Position numbers and translations under genes: made by a program
Shown: positions 54,746 to 63,832 of the stretch, in pieces
Position numbering within the stretch: position 1 is the stretch's first letter
How the letters are laid out: the number at the start of each line of letters is the position of its first letter
Notes under the pieces: generated by a model
Told to the model about the DNA's origin: nothing
Seen by the model: the letters and a program-made list of their open reading frames with translations, nothing else
Database searches by the model: none
NCBI GenBank assembly: GCA_964433635.1
Contig: CAYSSG010000007.1
Location: 1-64,000 of the forward strand
Reading direction: 5' to 3'
Origin: CAYSSG01 sp964433635
GTDB taxonomy: Bacteria > Atribacterota > Phoenicimicrobiia > Phoenicimicrobiales > Stramentimicrobiaceae
Length of the DNA: 64,000 bases

Positions 54746-55077
54746 AACGTGTTTATAAACCGGCTGAATCTGGTGACGGTTACCGTATTCTGGTTGATCG
54801 ATTGTGGCCGCGAGGCATCTCTAAAGACCGGCTGAAGATAGATGAATGGCTGAAGGAAATTGCCCCTTCCAACCGGCTTCGAACATCTTATCATACCGGT
54901 GATTTGAGCTGGGAAGAATTTCAGAAAGAATATCTATCAGAGCTGGACAGGCATAAAGAAAAGCTGAGGAGTTTGGCTGACCTTTCCCGACAGGAGCAGG
55001 TTACGCTGGTTTTCAGTTCCAAGAATGAAGACCGTAACAATGCAGTCGTTTTAAAGCAGTTTCTGGAAATGCTGTGA
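54730..55077 (+). CDS. DUF488 family protein
   Basis: 115 residues with YRILVDRLWPRGISK near the N-terminus and VTLVFSSKNEDRNNAVVLKQFL near the end, typical of DUF488. ATG 54730 follows GGAGG (54718-54722) inside the preceding gene. Members are small soluble proteins without an established function. Confidence 0.9.
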   Translation: MSINLKRVYKPAESGDGYRILVDRLWPRGISKDRLKIDEWLKEIAPSNRLRTSYHTGDLSWEEFQKEYLSELDRHKEKLRSLADLSRQEQVTLVFSSKNEDRNNAVVLKQFLEML

Positions 55078-55702
55078 TCCGGATAATCAGTGGTGGCTGT
55101 AACAGATAGGATAATGAACTTCTGTTATATCAATAAGCATTTCCAGACTATTTTCTAAAAGATAAATTTTTGTATTTAGTTTAGAAAATTTAGGACAAGT
55201 TGATAGTAAAAAACTGTCGATGTTGTATATGAAATGTTTTTGATCAGTCAATCAACATAGGTTGACAATAAAAATTTTGCATGATATATTTAATATTCAA
55301 AAAACATAGTATGATAAATATTGAGTATGAATAAAACAAAATATAACTAAGAAAACTATATCCATATTATTTTAAGCAATCAAAACAATTAATAAAGAAT
55401 ACTGAAGTTATCCCTCATAATTGTATTTTTTAATTCATATTTGAAAGTATTCATCAGTAACAATTCAGTGGATCTGAAGAGTAAATCTTTGATAAGTCTT
55501 TAGGTACTTGTACATGAACAGACTTCATATTTAAAAAAATTTTAAATTCAAAGAGGAAATATTTTTTATCCATAAATCATTATATAGAGTAGGTCATCCT
55601 TTAAATAAATAAAAACAGAAGGAGGTATATTTATAAAGTCTAAATTTTTTATGAAGTAGTTAAAAGAATATCAATTTATTAATGATGAGGAGGTATTTAT
55701 CC
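55078..55702. other. Long AT-rich leader of the Liv/amide operon
   Basis: About 625 bases without an ORF or RNA match. A promoter is placed at 55262. A GGAGG at 55621 has no ORF after it. The roughly 400-nt 5' region between promoter and gene could carry an RNA element, but no known riboswitch consensus was recognised. Confidence 0.35.
55262..55290 (+). promoter_or_regulatory. Sigma-70 promoter upstream of the Liv/amide operon
   Basis: TTGACA (55262-55267), 17-nt spacer ending in TGA, TATATT (55285-55290): near consensus with an extended -10 TG. Confidence 0.65.
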
Positions 55703-56983
55703 ATGAAAAGATGGAATTTTAAAAGGTTCACTGTAATTCTTGTATTGATTTTCTGTTTTGGAGTTTTTGGGGTAACACTTGCTCAAGAGAAAGAGCCACT
55801 ATTAGTAGGTTCAATCTGGGATCAGGTTGGATTCGGAGGAACAATTGGACAAATTTGTTTGCGTGGGTCTCAGCTGGCTGTGGACTTGGTTAACGAAGCA
55901 GGTGGTATTTATGGTCGTCAAGTTGAATACATCAATATAGATGGTCAGAGCGAGTTGGATGTGATAGCAGGTGCAGCAAAACGACTTGCTGAGGAGCGAC
56001 AAGTGTTAGCTGCCATTGGAAGTGAAGATGACTCACTTACCTCTGCCTCCGGACCTGTCTTTCAAGCTAACGGTACCGTCTTCTTAACCGGTCCGGCTAC
56101 TACTCCAACCCAACCGGAGATTGGTGAATACATTTTTATGCCGGCTTACGGTGACCATTTCCAGGGAACAGCTGCAGCAAAATTCTGTGCCGAAGAATTA
56201 GGCTGGAAAAAAATAGCGGTCCTTTATGATGCTGCCAGCGCTTATAGTGTCTATCTCTCTAAAGCCTTCCAGGAAGCCTTCAAGTACTTTACAAAGGACC
56301 CATCTGCAATAGTACAGGTAGAATCCTATATGACCGGTGATATGACCTTCACTGCTCAGCTGACCCGAATCAGGGGTTTGCAAGATCAGATAGATGCCTT
56401 TGTGACTTTTCCACCAGAACCTCAGGATGCACCGGTCTATTCAAAACAGGCACGAAATCTGGGCATTACAGTTCCGATGTTCTTCACTGATGGCGGTGAT
56501 GATATGAGTGTAGTTGAAGTTGGAGGAGAAGCGGTGGAAGGCGCTTATATCTCAACTCAATTTGCAGGTGATTCTCCCACAACTGAAAAAGGAAAACAAT
56601 TCGTATTGGATTATCAAAGTAAGTATAATGCAGAACCTGGTTGTTTCGAATCAATTGGTTATGATTCCATGAGATTGGTTTTGGAATCAATCGAGGCAGT
56701 CATCGGTATAGCCGGAGAAGAAGTATGGGATTCAATGACCTTAGCTCAGAAGAGAACAGCAATCCGCAACACGCTCCAATTGTGGCCTGTTTTTCAGACC
56801 ACCATTGTTCCCATATCCTATCCGGATCCTGATACAGCTATCTATCCCAGAGTTCCGAATAGGCCGGTTATCTTTAAAGAAATAAAAGACGGACAGCTTC
56901 GCTACTACATGCATATGGAACCAGAAGAGATTACTCCTGACCTGCCGGCAGTTCTTGAAGCAATGGGTGCGATTAAAAAATAA
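55703..56983 (+). CDS. livK: Branched-chain amino acid/amide-type ABC binding protein (LivK family)
   Basis: 426 residues with a signal peptide (to GVTLAQ) and a type I periplasmic-binding fold: LLVGSIWDQVGFGG, GSQLAVDLVNEAGGIYGRQVEY, VLAAIGSEDDSLTSASGPVF and IAVLYDAASAYSVYL. ATG 55703 follows AGGAGG (55688-55693); an in-frame ATG at 55682 is before it. Related proteins bind leucine/isoleucine/valine, urea or short amides. The operon ends in an amidase gene, so an amide ligand is plausible. A hairpin separates it from the ATPase genes. Confidence 0.9.
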   Translation: MKRWNFKRFTVILVLIFCFGVFGVTLAQEKEPLLVGSIWDQVGFGGTIGQICLRGSQLAVDLVNEAGGIYGRQVEYINIDGQSELDVIAGAAKRLAEERQVLAAIGSEDDSLTSASGPVFQANGTVFLTGPATTPTQPEIGEYIFMPAYGDHFQGTAAAKFCAEELGWKKIAVLYDAASAYSVYLSKAFQEAFKYFTKDPSAIVQVESYMTGDMTFTAQLTRIRGLQDQIDAFVTFPPEPQDAPVYSKQARNLGITVPMFFTDGGDDMSVVEVGGEAVEGAYISTQFAGDSPTTEKGKQFVLDYQSKYNAEPGCFESIGYDSMRLVLESIEAVIGIAGEEVWDSMTLAQKRTAIRNTLQLWPVFQTTIVPISYPDPDTAIYPRVPNRPVIFKEIKDGQLRYYMHMEPEEITPDLPAVLEAMGAIKK

Positions 56984-57020
56984 CCACAGCATAATCTATT
57001 ATTTCAAGTAGTGCAAAAAA

Positions 57021-57062
57021 GACGCGGGAAAGTAGTATTGACTTTCCCGTGTCCTTATTTTT
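57021..57062 (+). terminator. Stem-loop after the Liv-type binding protein gene
   Basis: GACGCGGGAAAGT (57021-57033) pairs with ACTTTCCCGTGTC (57041-57053) over 13 positions with one G-U pair, loop of 7 nt, followed by CTTATTTTT. It is 38 bp after the binding-protein stop and 22 bp before the LivG start, so it probably acts as a partial terminator giving excess binding protein. Confidence 0.8.
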
Positions 57063-57083
57063 AGAGAACCAGGGGTGTATAAG

Positions 57084-57860
57084 ATGCCAATTGTGATGCA
57101 AATCAATAAATTAACAAAACAATTTGGAGGGCTGAAAGCTGTTTCAGGTCTTGATTTTGAGCTCAATCAGGGAGAGTTGCTTGGGCTTATTGGACCAAAT
57201 GGGGCAGGGAAAACGACAGTCTTTAACCTTATTACAGGTCTTCTGAGACCGAATACAGGCCAGATTCTATTTCATGAGGAAAATTTAGCAGAATGGGCAC
57301 CTCACCGCATCTCTGCAGGTGGCATTGCTCGAACCTTCCAAAACATCAGACTTATGCCTGGGATGACAGTCAGGGAAAATATAAGACCTGCATTTCATCA
57401 AAAGATTACATATTCCTTCTTGAGTTCAATTATAAGAACCCCAGCTTATATTAATACAGAATTAGAAATAGATCAGAAGATTGATGATGTACTGAATATT
57501 CTCCAGGTATCCGAGTATACTGATCAATATGTTGAGGATCTCCCATATGGAATACAGAGGAGAATAGAGATTGCCAGAGCTCTGTGCCTTGAACCAGAAG
57601 TTTTATTGCTTGATGAGCCAACGGCAGGACTGAACCAGAAAGAAGCAAAAGAGATTGTTGAGGTTATTAATCATCTATTAAACGGCAAAAATATTTCGAT
57701 GGTAGTAATAGAACATAACATGCGGGTTATCATGAGCATATGTAGTCGAATCATTGTTATGAATCAGGGACAGGTTATTGCAACTGGTACTCCGGAGGAA
57801 ATACAGAAAAACAAGGAAGTAATTCGGGTTTATTTAGGGGAGAAAAGGATTGCAGGATAG
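57084..57860 (+). CDS. livG: ABC transporter ATP-binding protein, LivG type
   Basis: 258 residues. Walker A GPNGAGKTT near 36, long insertion typical of LivG, signature-like LPYGIQRRIEIARAL (YGIQ in place of SGGQ), Walker B VLLLDEPTAG and switch VIEHNM. ATG 57084 follows AGGGGTG (57071-57077). Second of five coupled transporter genes. Confidence 0.93.
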   Translation: MPIVMQINKLTKQFGGLKAVSGLDFELNQGELLGLIGPNGAGKTTVFNLITGLLRPNTGQILFHEENLAEWAPHRISAGGIARTFQNIRLMPGMTVRENIRPAFHQKITYSFLSSIIRTPAYINTELEIDQKIDDVLNILQVSEYTDQYVEDLPYGIQRRIEIARALCLEPEVLLLDEPTAGLNQKEAKEIVEVINHLLNGKNISMVVIEHNMRVIMSICSRIIVMNQGQVIATGTPEEIQKNKEVIRVYLGEKRIAG

Positions 57861-57874
57861 GGGGGATTTTTTCA

Positions 57875-58585
57875 ATGTTGCTGTCGATGGAGAATGTTAG
57901 TACTGGTTACGGGAAAGCCCAGGTTCTCAAAAATGTTAATATTAACCTTGAAAAGGGTGAAATAGTGGCTTTAATAGGAGCCAATGGTGCTGGGAAAACC
58001 ACAACTCTCAGGTGTATAACCGGGGTGATAAAGCCATGGGAAGGGGAGATCAGGTTTAATAATCATAAAATTGACTCTCTCCAACCCTACCAGATAGTAT
58101 CGCTTGGGATTTCATATTGTCCTGAAGGAAGAGACATATTTGGGAATCTTTCCGTCTATGAGAATTTAAAGGTAGGAGGTTACTTGATTAAGGATCGAAA
58201 TGAGTTGAAGTCAAATCTTAATTGGATCTACGATCTTTTTCCAGTCTTACAGGAACGTCGTAATCAGATTGCAGGATCTTTAAGTGGCGGAGAACAACAG
58301 ATGCTGGCGATTGGTAGAGCTTTAATGTCAAAACCGGTTGTGCTTTTTCTTGATGAGCCCTCTTTAGGTCTGGCTCCAATCATAGTAGAAAATATATTTG
58401 AGACAATTCAGCAGATTAATTCTTCCGGTACCTCAATTCTTCTGGTGGAGCAAAATGTCAGCCTTGCACTGGATCTTGCGGAAAGAGCCTATGTCCTGGA
58501 AAAAGGAGAGATTAGGTTGAGTGGCATGTGTAAAGACCTGAGCAAGAGCGAATATGTTAAAAATTCATATTTAGGAATTACCTGA
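57875..58585 (+). CDS. livF: ABC transporter ATP-binding protein, LivF type
   Basis: 236 residues. Walker A GANGAGKTT near 36, ISYCPEGRDIF, signature LSGGEQQML and Walker B VLFLDEPSLGLAP are all standard for LivF. GGGGGG precedes the ATG. Works as a heterodimer with LivG. Confidence 0.94.
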   Translation: MLLSMENVSTGYGKAQVLKNVNINLEKGEIVALIGANGAGKTTTLRCITGVIKPWEGEIRFNNHKIDSLQPYQIVSLGISYCPEGRDIFGNLSVYENLKVGGYLIKDRNELKSNLNWIYDLFPVLQERRNQIAGSLSGGEQQMLAIGRALMSKPVVLFLDEPSLGLAPIIVENIFETIQQINSSGTSILLVEQNVSLALDLAERAYVLEKGEIRLSGMCKDLSKSEYVKNSYLGIT

Positions 58586-58616
58586 AATATCCAAAGAGTA
58601 AGGAGAATAAAGAAAG

Positions 58617-59528
58617 ATGTTACTATATCTGCTTCAACAACTGGTGAATGCCCTTTCTTACGGAAGTATACTGGGTTTACTGGCAGTTGGTTATACAATG
58701 ATCTACGGAATTTTAGGATTAATCAACTTTGCTCATGGTGAGATCTTTATGATTGGGGCTTTTTCTTGCTATCTTTTTGTCACGATGCTTAAATTACCCT
58801 GGTTTACAGCTGCAATTTTAGCAATTATTGCTTCTATCATTACAGGATTAGCATTAGAAAAAATTGCTTATCGTCCTTGTATTCGCAAAGGAGGCTCCGT
58901 TTTAACTATATTCATTATTTCATTCGCTGCCTCAATCTTTTTAAGATATCTGTTTATGATGTTTTTTACGGATGAACGCCGTGCATTTCCTATTCCTGCT
59001 TTCTTTGAAAAGATGTATTTTATTGGAGACATTGTCATAGGGCTTCGAGACATACTCATATTTATCACCACCGTGGTCATCATGCTGGTTATCAGTTACT
59101 TTATAAAATATTCCAAACTTGGAATAGCAATGAGGGCTGTCTCATATGATAAGAGAACTGCAAATTTTATGGGAATTAACAGCACTGGAATTATTAAAAT
59201 TGCCTTTATTATTGGTTCGATACTGGCAGGCATTTCCGGGCTGGAATATGGATTGAGTTTTGGGATTGTGAATCCTAGTATGGGTTTTAATCCCGGACTG
59301 ACAGGTTTTATTGCTGCAGTCCTTGGAGGAGTCGGAAATGTCCCGGGAGCTATGATTGCCGGATTCATTGTAGGGATAGGTGAAATTCTCTTTGTAGCAA
59401 TGCTTCCGTCCATTTACTCGCCTCTTCGTCCTTTATTCGTCTGGGTTCTATTGTTTTTCATACTTTTCTTAAAACCAACAGGGCTATTTCGACCCAATGT
59501 TAAATTTGATGGGGGGTGGGAAGAATGA
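58617..59528 (+). CDS. livH: ABC transporter permease, LivH type
   Basis: 303 residues with about 8 TM helices. LLAVGYTMIYGILGLINFAHGE at the N-terminus is the LivH hallmark, and the late GVGNVPGAMIAGFIVG is the second conserved segment. AAGGAGAA (58600-58607) ahead of the ATG. Overlaps the next gene by 4 nt (ATGA). Confidence 0.93.
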   Translation: MLLYLLQQLVNALSYGSILGLLAVGYTMIYGILGLINFAHGEIFMIGAFSCYLFVTMLKLPWFTAAILAIIASIITGLALEKIAYRPCIRKGGSVLTIFIISFAASIFLRYLFMMFFTDERRAFPIPAFFEKMYFIGDIVIGLRDILIFITTVVIMLVISYFIKYSKLGIAMRAVSYDKRTANFMGINSTGIIKIAFIIGSILAGISGLEYGLSFGIVNPSMGFNPGLTGFIAAVLGGVGNVPGAMIAGFIVGIGEILFVAMLPSIYSPLRPLFVWVLLFFILFLKPTGLFRPNVKFDGGWEE

Positions 59529-60580
59529 AAAAAAACAAAAATACTTTCATGAAGCAATTGTTTTATATCGTATTTTTTGTATCAGCAATTGTCATACTTG
59601 CCCTGATTGAGAAAAATATGAAAGGGTTTTACCTTGGTATTTTTCTATTATTCGGAATTAATGCGATTATTTGTCTTGGTGTTACCATCACCAATGGCTA
59701 TGCAAATATCTTTTCTTTAGGATTTGGGGGGATTATGCTATTTTCAGCTTATGTTTCAAGCTTGTTTACTCTTCCAATCCAGTACAAAGCTTCCTTCTTG
59801 CAGCTTCCCGAATGGTTAGAAGCAGCACAGTTACCATTTATATTTGCCTTGCTTTTGGGTGCGATTGCAGCTGTACTGGCAAGTATTACGCTGGTTTTGC
59901 CTGCTTTCCGCCTTAGAGGGCACTATTTTATTCTTGCCTCGATCGGTATTAATATCGTCATGGCAAATCTGGCTGTAAACCTGCGTTCTTTTACTCATGG
60001 ACCCTTAGGAATTCGAAATATGCCCTTTGCAACGAATGTCTGGTGGGTATACGGAATCTTGTTTTTAACAGTTCTTTTTATGTGGAGATTTACCCATTCA
60101 AAATTTGGACGGGCAGTCATCACGCTGGGAAAGGATCAGACTCTGGCATCTACCATGGGTATTGATGTTGTTCGCTATAAAATCTATGCATTTGCTATCG
60201 GTAGTTTTATTGTCGGGTTAGCTGGCCCATTATGGGTTCACTACACAGGAGCGATGCACCCGGAAGTATTTGGCCTTGTTTTTGTTTTTCAAATTATTGC
60301 TATGCTGGTCATTGGAGGCTTAGGAACAATTCCGGGCGCTATACTTGGTGCCGGAATTATTACCATGTTTACACATCTTGCCCGGCCTGTTCAGGAGGGA
60401 TTTCAAATCCTTCGGTGGCATGTTCCTCCTCTCATTGGATTGATTCAGGTTTTAATGGCCATCATGATATTTTTAGTGTTAATGTATAAACCAGAGGGAT
60501 TACTTGGAAAAAATGAAATTACAGGGCAGAGTTTACATTGTTTATGGTTAAAAGTTAGAAGAAAGGAGAATGAAGTATGA
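59525..60580 (+). CDS. livM: ABC transporter permease, LivM type
   Basis: 351 residues with 8-10 TM helices and LGVTITNGYANIFSLGFGG, RFTHSKFGRAVITLGKDQTLASTMGID and MLVIGGLGTIPGAILGAG, all typical of LivM. ATG 59525 overlaps the livH stop, and its own stop overlaps the amidase start (ATGA), so these genes are translationally coupled. Confidence 0.93.
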   Translation: MKKNKNTFMKQLFYIVFFVSAIVILALIEKNMKGFYLGIFLLFGINAIICLGVTITNGYANIFSLGFGGIMLFSAYVSSLFTLPIQYKASFLQLPEWLEAAQLPFIFALLLGAIAAVLASITLVLPAFRLRGHYFILASIGINIVMANLAVNLRSFTHGPLGIRNMPFATNVWWVYGILFLTVLFMWRFTHSKFGRAVITLGKDQTLASTMGIDVVRYKIYAFAIGSFIVGLAGPLWVHYTGAMHPEVFGLVFVFQIIAMLVIGGLGTIPGAILGAGIITMFTHLARPVQEGFQILRWHVPPLIGLIQVLMAIMIFLVLMYKPEGLLGKNEITGQSLHCLWLKVRRKENEV

Positions 60581-61461
60581 AAAAGATAACAAGAGATCAG
60601 GTAATTTACGCTATGGGTAAATCCAGTAAGCCGGTCGAGTATGTAAATCCTGGAGAAACGCTGCAAATTGAAACAGAGGATTGTTTCAGTCACCAACTGG
60701 TTAAACCGACTGATTCTCTTGAGAAAAATGTGGACTTCTCAAGAGTTAACCCGGCGACAGGGCCAATTTTCATTCATGGTGCCTCACCTCGAGACACATT
60801 AAAAGTATTCATAAAAAAGATTGAGTTAGACAAACAGGGAGTGACAGTCGCCATGAAAGGCCTGGGAGTCTTGGGGCATAAAGTTAAGGATTCTCAGGTT
60901 GAAATAATACCAATCAAAGATAATACGATCCAGTTTGCAGGTAAAGAGATTGCCTGTGAGCCGATGATTGGAGTCATTGGTGTAGCACCCGGAGAGGGCG
61001 AAGTACCTAATAATACTCCCGGAGATCATGGTGGAAACATGGATACATTGGATGTCAGTGCCGGTGCATGTGTTTATCTTCCTGTTTTTGTTGAAGGTGC
61101 CTATTTTGCTGCCGGGGATATCCACGCAACGATGGGAAACGGAGAAGTCTGTGGAACCGGAGTTGAGTGCAGGAGTGTAGTTGAGCTGACTCTGGATATT
61201 TGTAAAAACTACAATTGGCGAATCCCGGTGATAGAGACGAATGAGTATTTCTATTTTGTGGGAAGTGCCAGTACATTGGATCTTGCAGTTGAAAAAGCAA
61301 CCGATGAAGCCGTCATGTTTATCGAACATACAAATCAGATTTCATGGAATACTGCTTACATGCTGGCTAGTCTTGCTGCAGATGTAATGGTTAGCCAGGC
61401 TGTTAATCCGCTAAAGACTGCTCGAGTCCGAATTCCAAAAGATCTTTTGAATATTATGTAG
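60577..61461 (+). CDS. fmdA: Acetamidase/formamidase (FmdA/AmdA family)
   Basis: 294 residues. The family signature GDIHATMGNGEVCGTGVE (from Gly180, with Asp181 and His183) and GVIGVAPGEGEVPNNTPGDHGGNMD segments are present. These zinc enzymes hydrolyse formamide or acetamide to the acid and ammonia in the cytoplasm. It overlaps livM by 4 nt, so uptake and hydrolysis of a short amide are probably one pathway, similar in idea to FmdDEF with FmdA in Methylophilus. The acid and ammonia would feed metabolism. Confidence 0.92.
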   Translation: MKKITRDQVIYAMGKSSKPVEYVNPGETLQIETEDCFSHQLVKPTDSLEKNVDFSRVNPATGPIFIHGASPRDTLKVFIKKIELDKQGVTVAMKGLGVLGHKVKDSQVEIIPIKDNTIQFAGKEIACEPMIGVIGVAPGEGEVPNNTPGDHGGNMDTLDVSAGACVYLPVFVEGAYFAAGDIHATMGNGEVCGTGVECRSVVELTLDICKNYNWRIPVIETNEYFYFVGSASTLDLAVEKATDEAVMFIEHTNQISWNTAYMLASLAADVMVSQAVNPLKTARVRIPKDLLNIM

Positions 61462-61773
61462 TTCATTATAAGGATATACTGATATTATCCATTTTCTTAG
61501 ATTTTTAAGGTTGGTTTCGTTGGTAACATATGAACCATTTATAAAATAGGTTATAACCCAATAGTAGAACAAATAAGTTTTCAGTGGAACCCTACCTAAG
61601 AATTTAATTATCGTGAAAAGAAATCTTTAATCAATAAATATCATAGATGTCTTTATGGTATTTCTGCTGGTGATACCCTTGGAACTCCTATAGAATTCTT
61701 GAGATTGTAATGATGATTGTTAGTGTAAAAATATCTTGCCTTAGTAAAATTCAATGAGAAGGAATCCTATAGA
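61462..61773. other. Gap between amidase and MFS genes
   Basis: 312 bases. An ADP-ribosylglycohydrolase-like fragment occupies its second half (given separately). The first half holds AT-rich sequence without a clear terminator or promoter. Confidence 0.3.
61621..61710 (+). pseudogene. ADP-ribosylglycohydrolase N-terminal fragment
   Basis: A frame without a usual start reads YHRCLYGISAGDTLGTPIEF and stops at TAA 61708. GxxxGDxLGxPxEF is the first metal-binding motif of ADP-ribosylglycohydrolases (ARG). Nothing of the rest of the enzyme is present, so it is a truncated remnant. Confidence 0.45.
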
Positions 61774-63024
61774 ATGTCTACAGAAAAAAACAAACAACTT
61801 ACAAGACATTTTAACGAGGTAGAACATAAAAGTCGATGGCGGATGTTAGCTTTATTAGCAGTTTCGCTCATCCTGGCGATGTCGACCTGGTTCTCGGCAT
61901 CTGCAGTGATTCCCCAATTGCGGGAGATATGGAATCTTTCCTCTACTTCTGCCGCCTGGCTGACGATTGCAGTTCAGATTGGCTTCGTTTGTGGTGCGGT
62001 TTTTTCCAGTTTACTGAATTTATCAGATATAGTTTCACCCAGACATATCATTCTTGGCGGAGCTATTAGTGCTGCCGTAGCCAATCTGTTGTTGATTATT
62101 GCAGGTAAGGCTGTTTTTGGTATCTCTTTGCGTTTTGCCACCGGATTCTTCCTGGCAGGCGTTTATCCACCTGCCTTCAAGTTGATGTCTACCTGGTTTC
62201 GGGAAGGCCGAGGATTAGCCTTGGGAATTTTGGTTGCAGCAATTGTCATTGGAAATGGAGCACCTCACCTGGTTAACGGCTTAGGAGGATTAGATTGGGG
62301 ATTGGTAATCTATGCTACTTCTGCCCTGACACTGGCAGGTGGGCTGATTACCGAATTTTTTGTCAGGCAGGGACCGTATGCCTTCCCCAGGGCAACTTTT
62401 GATCCGAAACAGATAACCCGCGTTTTTACTAATCGGGGTGTCCGCCTGGCTGTTATGGGTTATATCGGTCATATGTGGGAGTTATTTGCCCTGTATGCCT
62501 GGTTTTCTGTCTTCTTCAGGGATATGCTTTTGAATCAGGGTATTTTAGTTGGATCGGCATCGGCCTATGCTACATTTGCGATCTTTGTTTCCGGTGCTCT
62601 GGGTTGCTGGACGGGTGGAATTTTAGCAGATCGATGGGGGAGAACCAATACAACCATGCTTATGATGGCTATCTCCGGCAGTTGTGCTATCCTCATTGGC
62701 CTACTCTTTCACACATCCCCGTGGATGGTCCTTTTGCTAAGCCTGGTATGGGGCTTTACGGTAGTCGCTGATTCGGCGCAGTTTTCGACGATGGTGACGG
62801 AGTTAGCTGATCAGGCATATGTGGGTACAGCATTAACACTTCAACTGGCAGCAGGTTACACTATTACCGTAGTAACCATTTGGTTGATTCCGTTTTTGCA
62901 AGACATTTTTGGCTGGAGATGGGCATTTGCTTTCCTGGCTCTGGGGCCTGTCTTTGGTGTATGGTCTATTCTCCGGCTGAAATCTTTACCTGAAGCATCC
63001 CACATCGCCGGTGGTAAGGGTTGA
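61774..63024 (+). CDS. Major facilitator superfamily transporter
   Basis: 416 residues with 12 predicted TM helices. WFSASAVIPQLREIW in the first helix and loop, a RFATGFFLAGVYPPAFKLMSTWF segment, and the second half with GILADRWGRTNTTML, a loop motif of MFS. Close to the group annotated as nitrate/nitrite- or CynX-like, but substrate cannot be fixed. Weak upstream AAGGA. Probably independent of the preceding operon. Confidence 0.9.
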   Translation: MSTEKNKQLTRHFNEVEHKSRWRMLALLAVSLILAMSTWFSASAVIPQLREIWNLSSTSAAWLTIAVQIGFVCGAVFSSLLNLSDIVSPRHIILGGAISAAVANLLLIIAGKAVFGISLRFATGFFLAGVYPPAFKLMSTWFREGRGLALGILVAAIVIGNGAPHLVNGLGGLDWGLVIYATSALTLAGGLITEFFVRQGPYAFPRATFDPKQITRVFTNRGVRLAVMGYIGHMWELFALYAWFSVFFRDMLLNQGILVGSASAYATFAIFVSGALGCWTGGILADRWGRTNTTMLMMAISGSCAILIGLLFHTSPWMVLLLSLVWGFTVVADSAQFSTMVTELADQAYVGTALTLQLAAGYTITVVTIWLIPFLQDIFGWRWAFAFLALGPVFGVWSILRLKSLPEASHIAGGKG

Positions 63025-63123
63025 GAATGATAATGAACGAAATTTTAATCTATCTGCTGCCCATTTACAATTTAGATAGACCTGAAGTAGAATATTCAGA
63101 GAAGTAGAAAGGAGCTGATGGAA

Positions 63124-63327
63124 ATGGAGAAGGCCGGATATTTCATTTTAATCATCGTAGCCATTGCCTGGATTGTAGCCTGGATTATTGGCATGTTCCA
63201 GAATAGTTGGATCGGTATGATCGGATTAGCAATGCTCATCGGTTTTGGATTACTTTTCATCAAGGCATTGAATGACCGCATCAAGAGCAGTAAGGATGAC
63301 CGTTATTCCAGGGATGTGGACAAATAG
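63124..63327 (+). CDS. Small two-TM membrane protein
   Basis: 67 residues, two TM helices (about 6-26 and 31-50) and a charged C-terminal tail (KSSKDDRYSRDVDK). AAAGGAG (63108-63114) suits ATG 63124 better than ATG 63118. It lies 11 bp before the YbjQ-like gene, suggesting one transcript. No named family. Confidence 0.65.
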   Translation: MEKAGYFILIIVAIAWIVAWIIGMFQNSWIGMIGLAMLIGFGLLFIKALNDRIKSSKDDRYSRDVDK

Positions 63328-63338
63328 GGAGGTATTAT

Positions 63339-63659
63339 ATGTTGTTAACGACGCAAGATCAATTTTTTGACTATGAAATTACCCAGACGCTGGGATTAGT
63401 CAAGGGGAATACCGTGCGCGCCCGCCATCTGGGAAAAGATATCCTGGCCGGTTTCCGAAATGTGATAGGCGGAGAGGTTGATGAATACACCAAATTGCTC
63501 GCTGAATCCCGGGAACAGGCAATTGACCGTATGATTATGATGGCACAGATGATGGGGGCAGACGGCATTGCAAGTATTCGCTTTACGACTTCTTCCATCA
63601 TGCAGGCGGCATCGGAGATGTTTGTCTATGGGACTGCTGTTAAACTAAAGAAGAAATAA
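63339..63659 (+). CDS. YbjQ-family protein
   Basis: 106 residues matching the YbjQ/UPF0145 family: GLVKGNTVRARHLGKDILAGFRN, then MMAQMMGADGIASIRF and a final YGTAV. The family is a small pentameric beta-alpha fold, sometimes called heavy-metal-binding, with no settled function. GGGAGG precedes the ATG. Confidence 0.92.
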   Translation: MLLTTQDQFFDYEITQTLGLVKGNTVRARHLGKDILAGFRNVIGGEVDEYTKLLAESREQAIDRMIMMAQMMGADGIASIRFTTSSIMQAASEMFVYGTAVKLKKK

Positions 63660-63832
63660 ACGTGTTAATCAAAATATAATAGACAAAAGATTTCCTTTAT
63701 GCCAGAATATACAAGATAGCCAGAGGGACAAGAACAATTTTTAATGCTCAGTACGAAATGAAAAAATCAGTTAACAAAAATTGGAATATGAATCAGAATA
63801 TAAGATTTATAAGCGGCAAGATATAAGATCAT

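Noticed and set aside
55078..55702. Riboswitch in the long Liv/amide leader
   Set aside because: No known aptamer consensus such as guanidine, glutamine or lysine types could be recognised by eye.
60826..61329. Minus-strand ORF of 167 codons inside the amidase gene
   Set aside because: Shadow frame; the plus strand carries intact family motifs.
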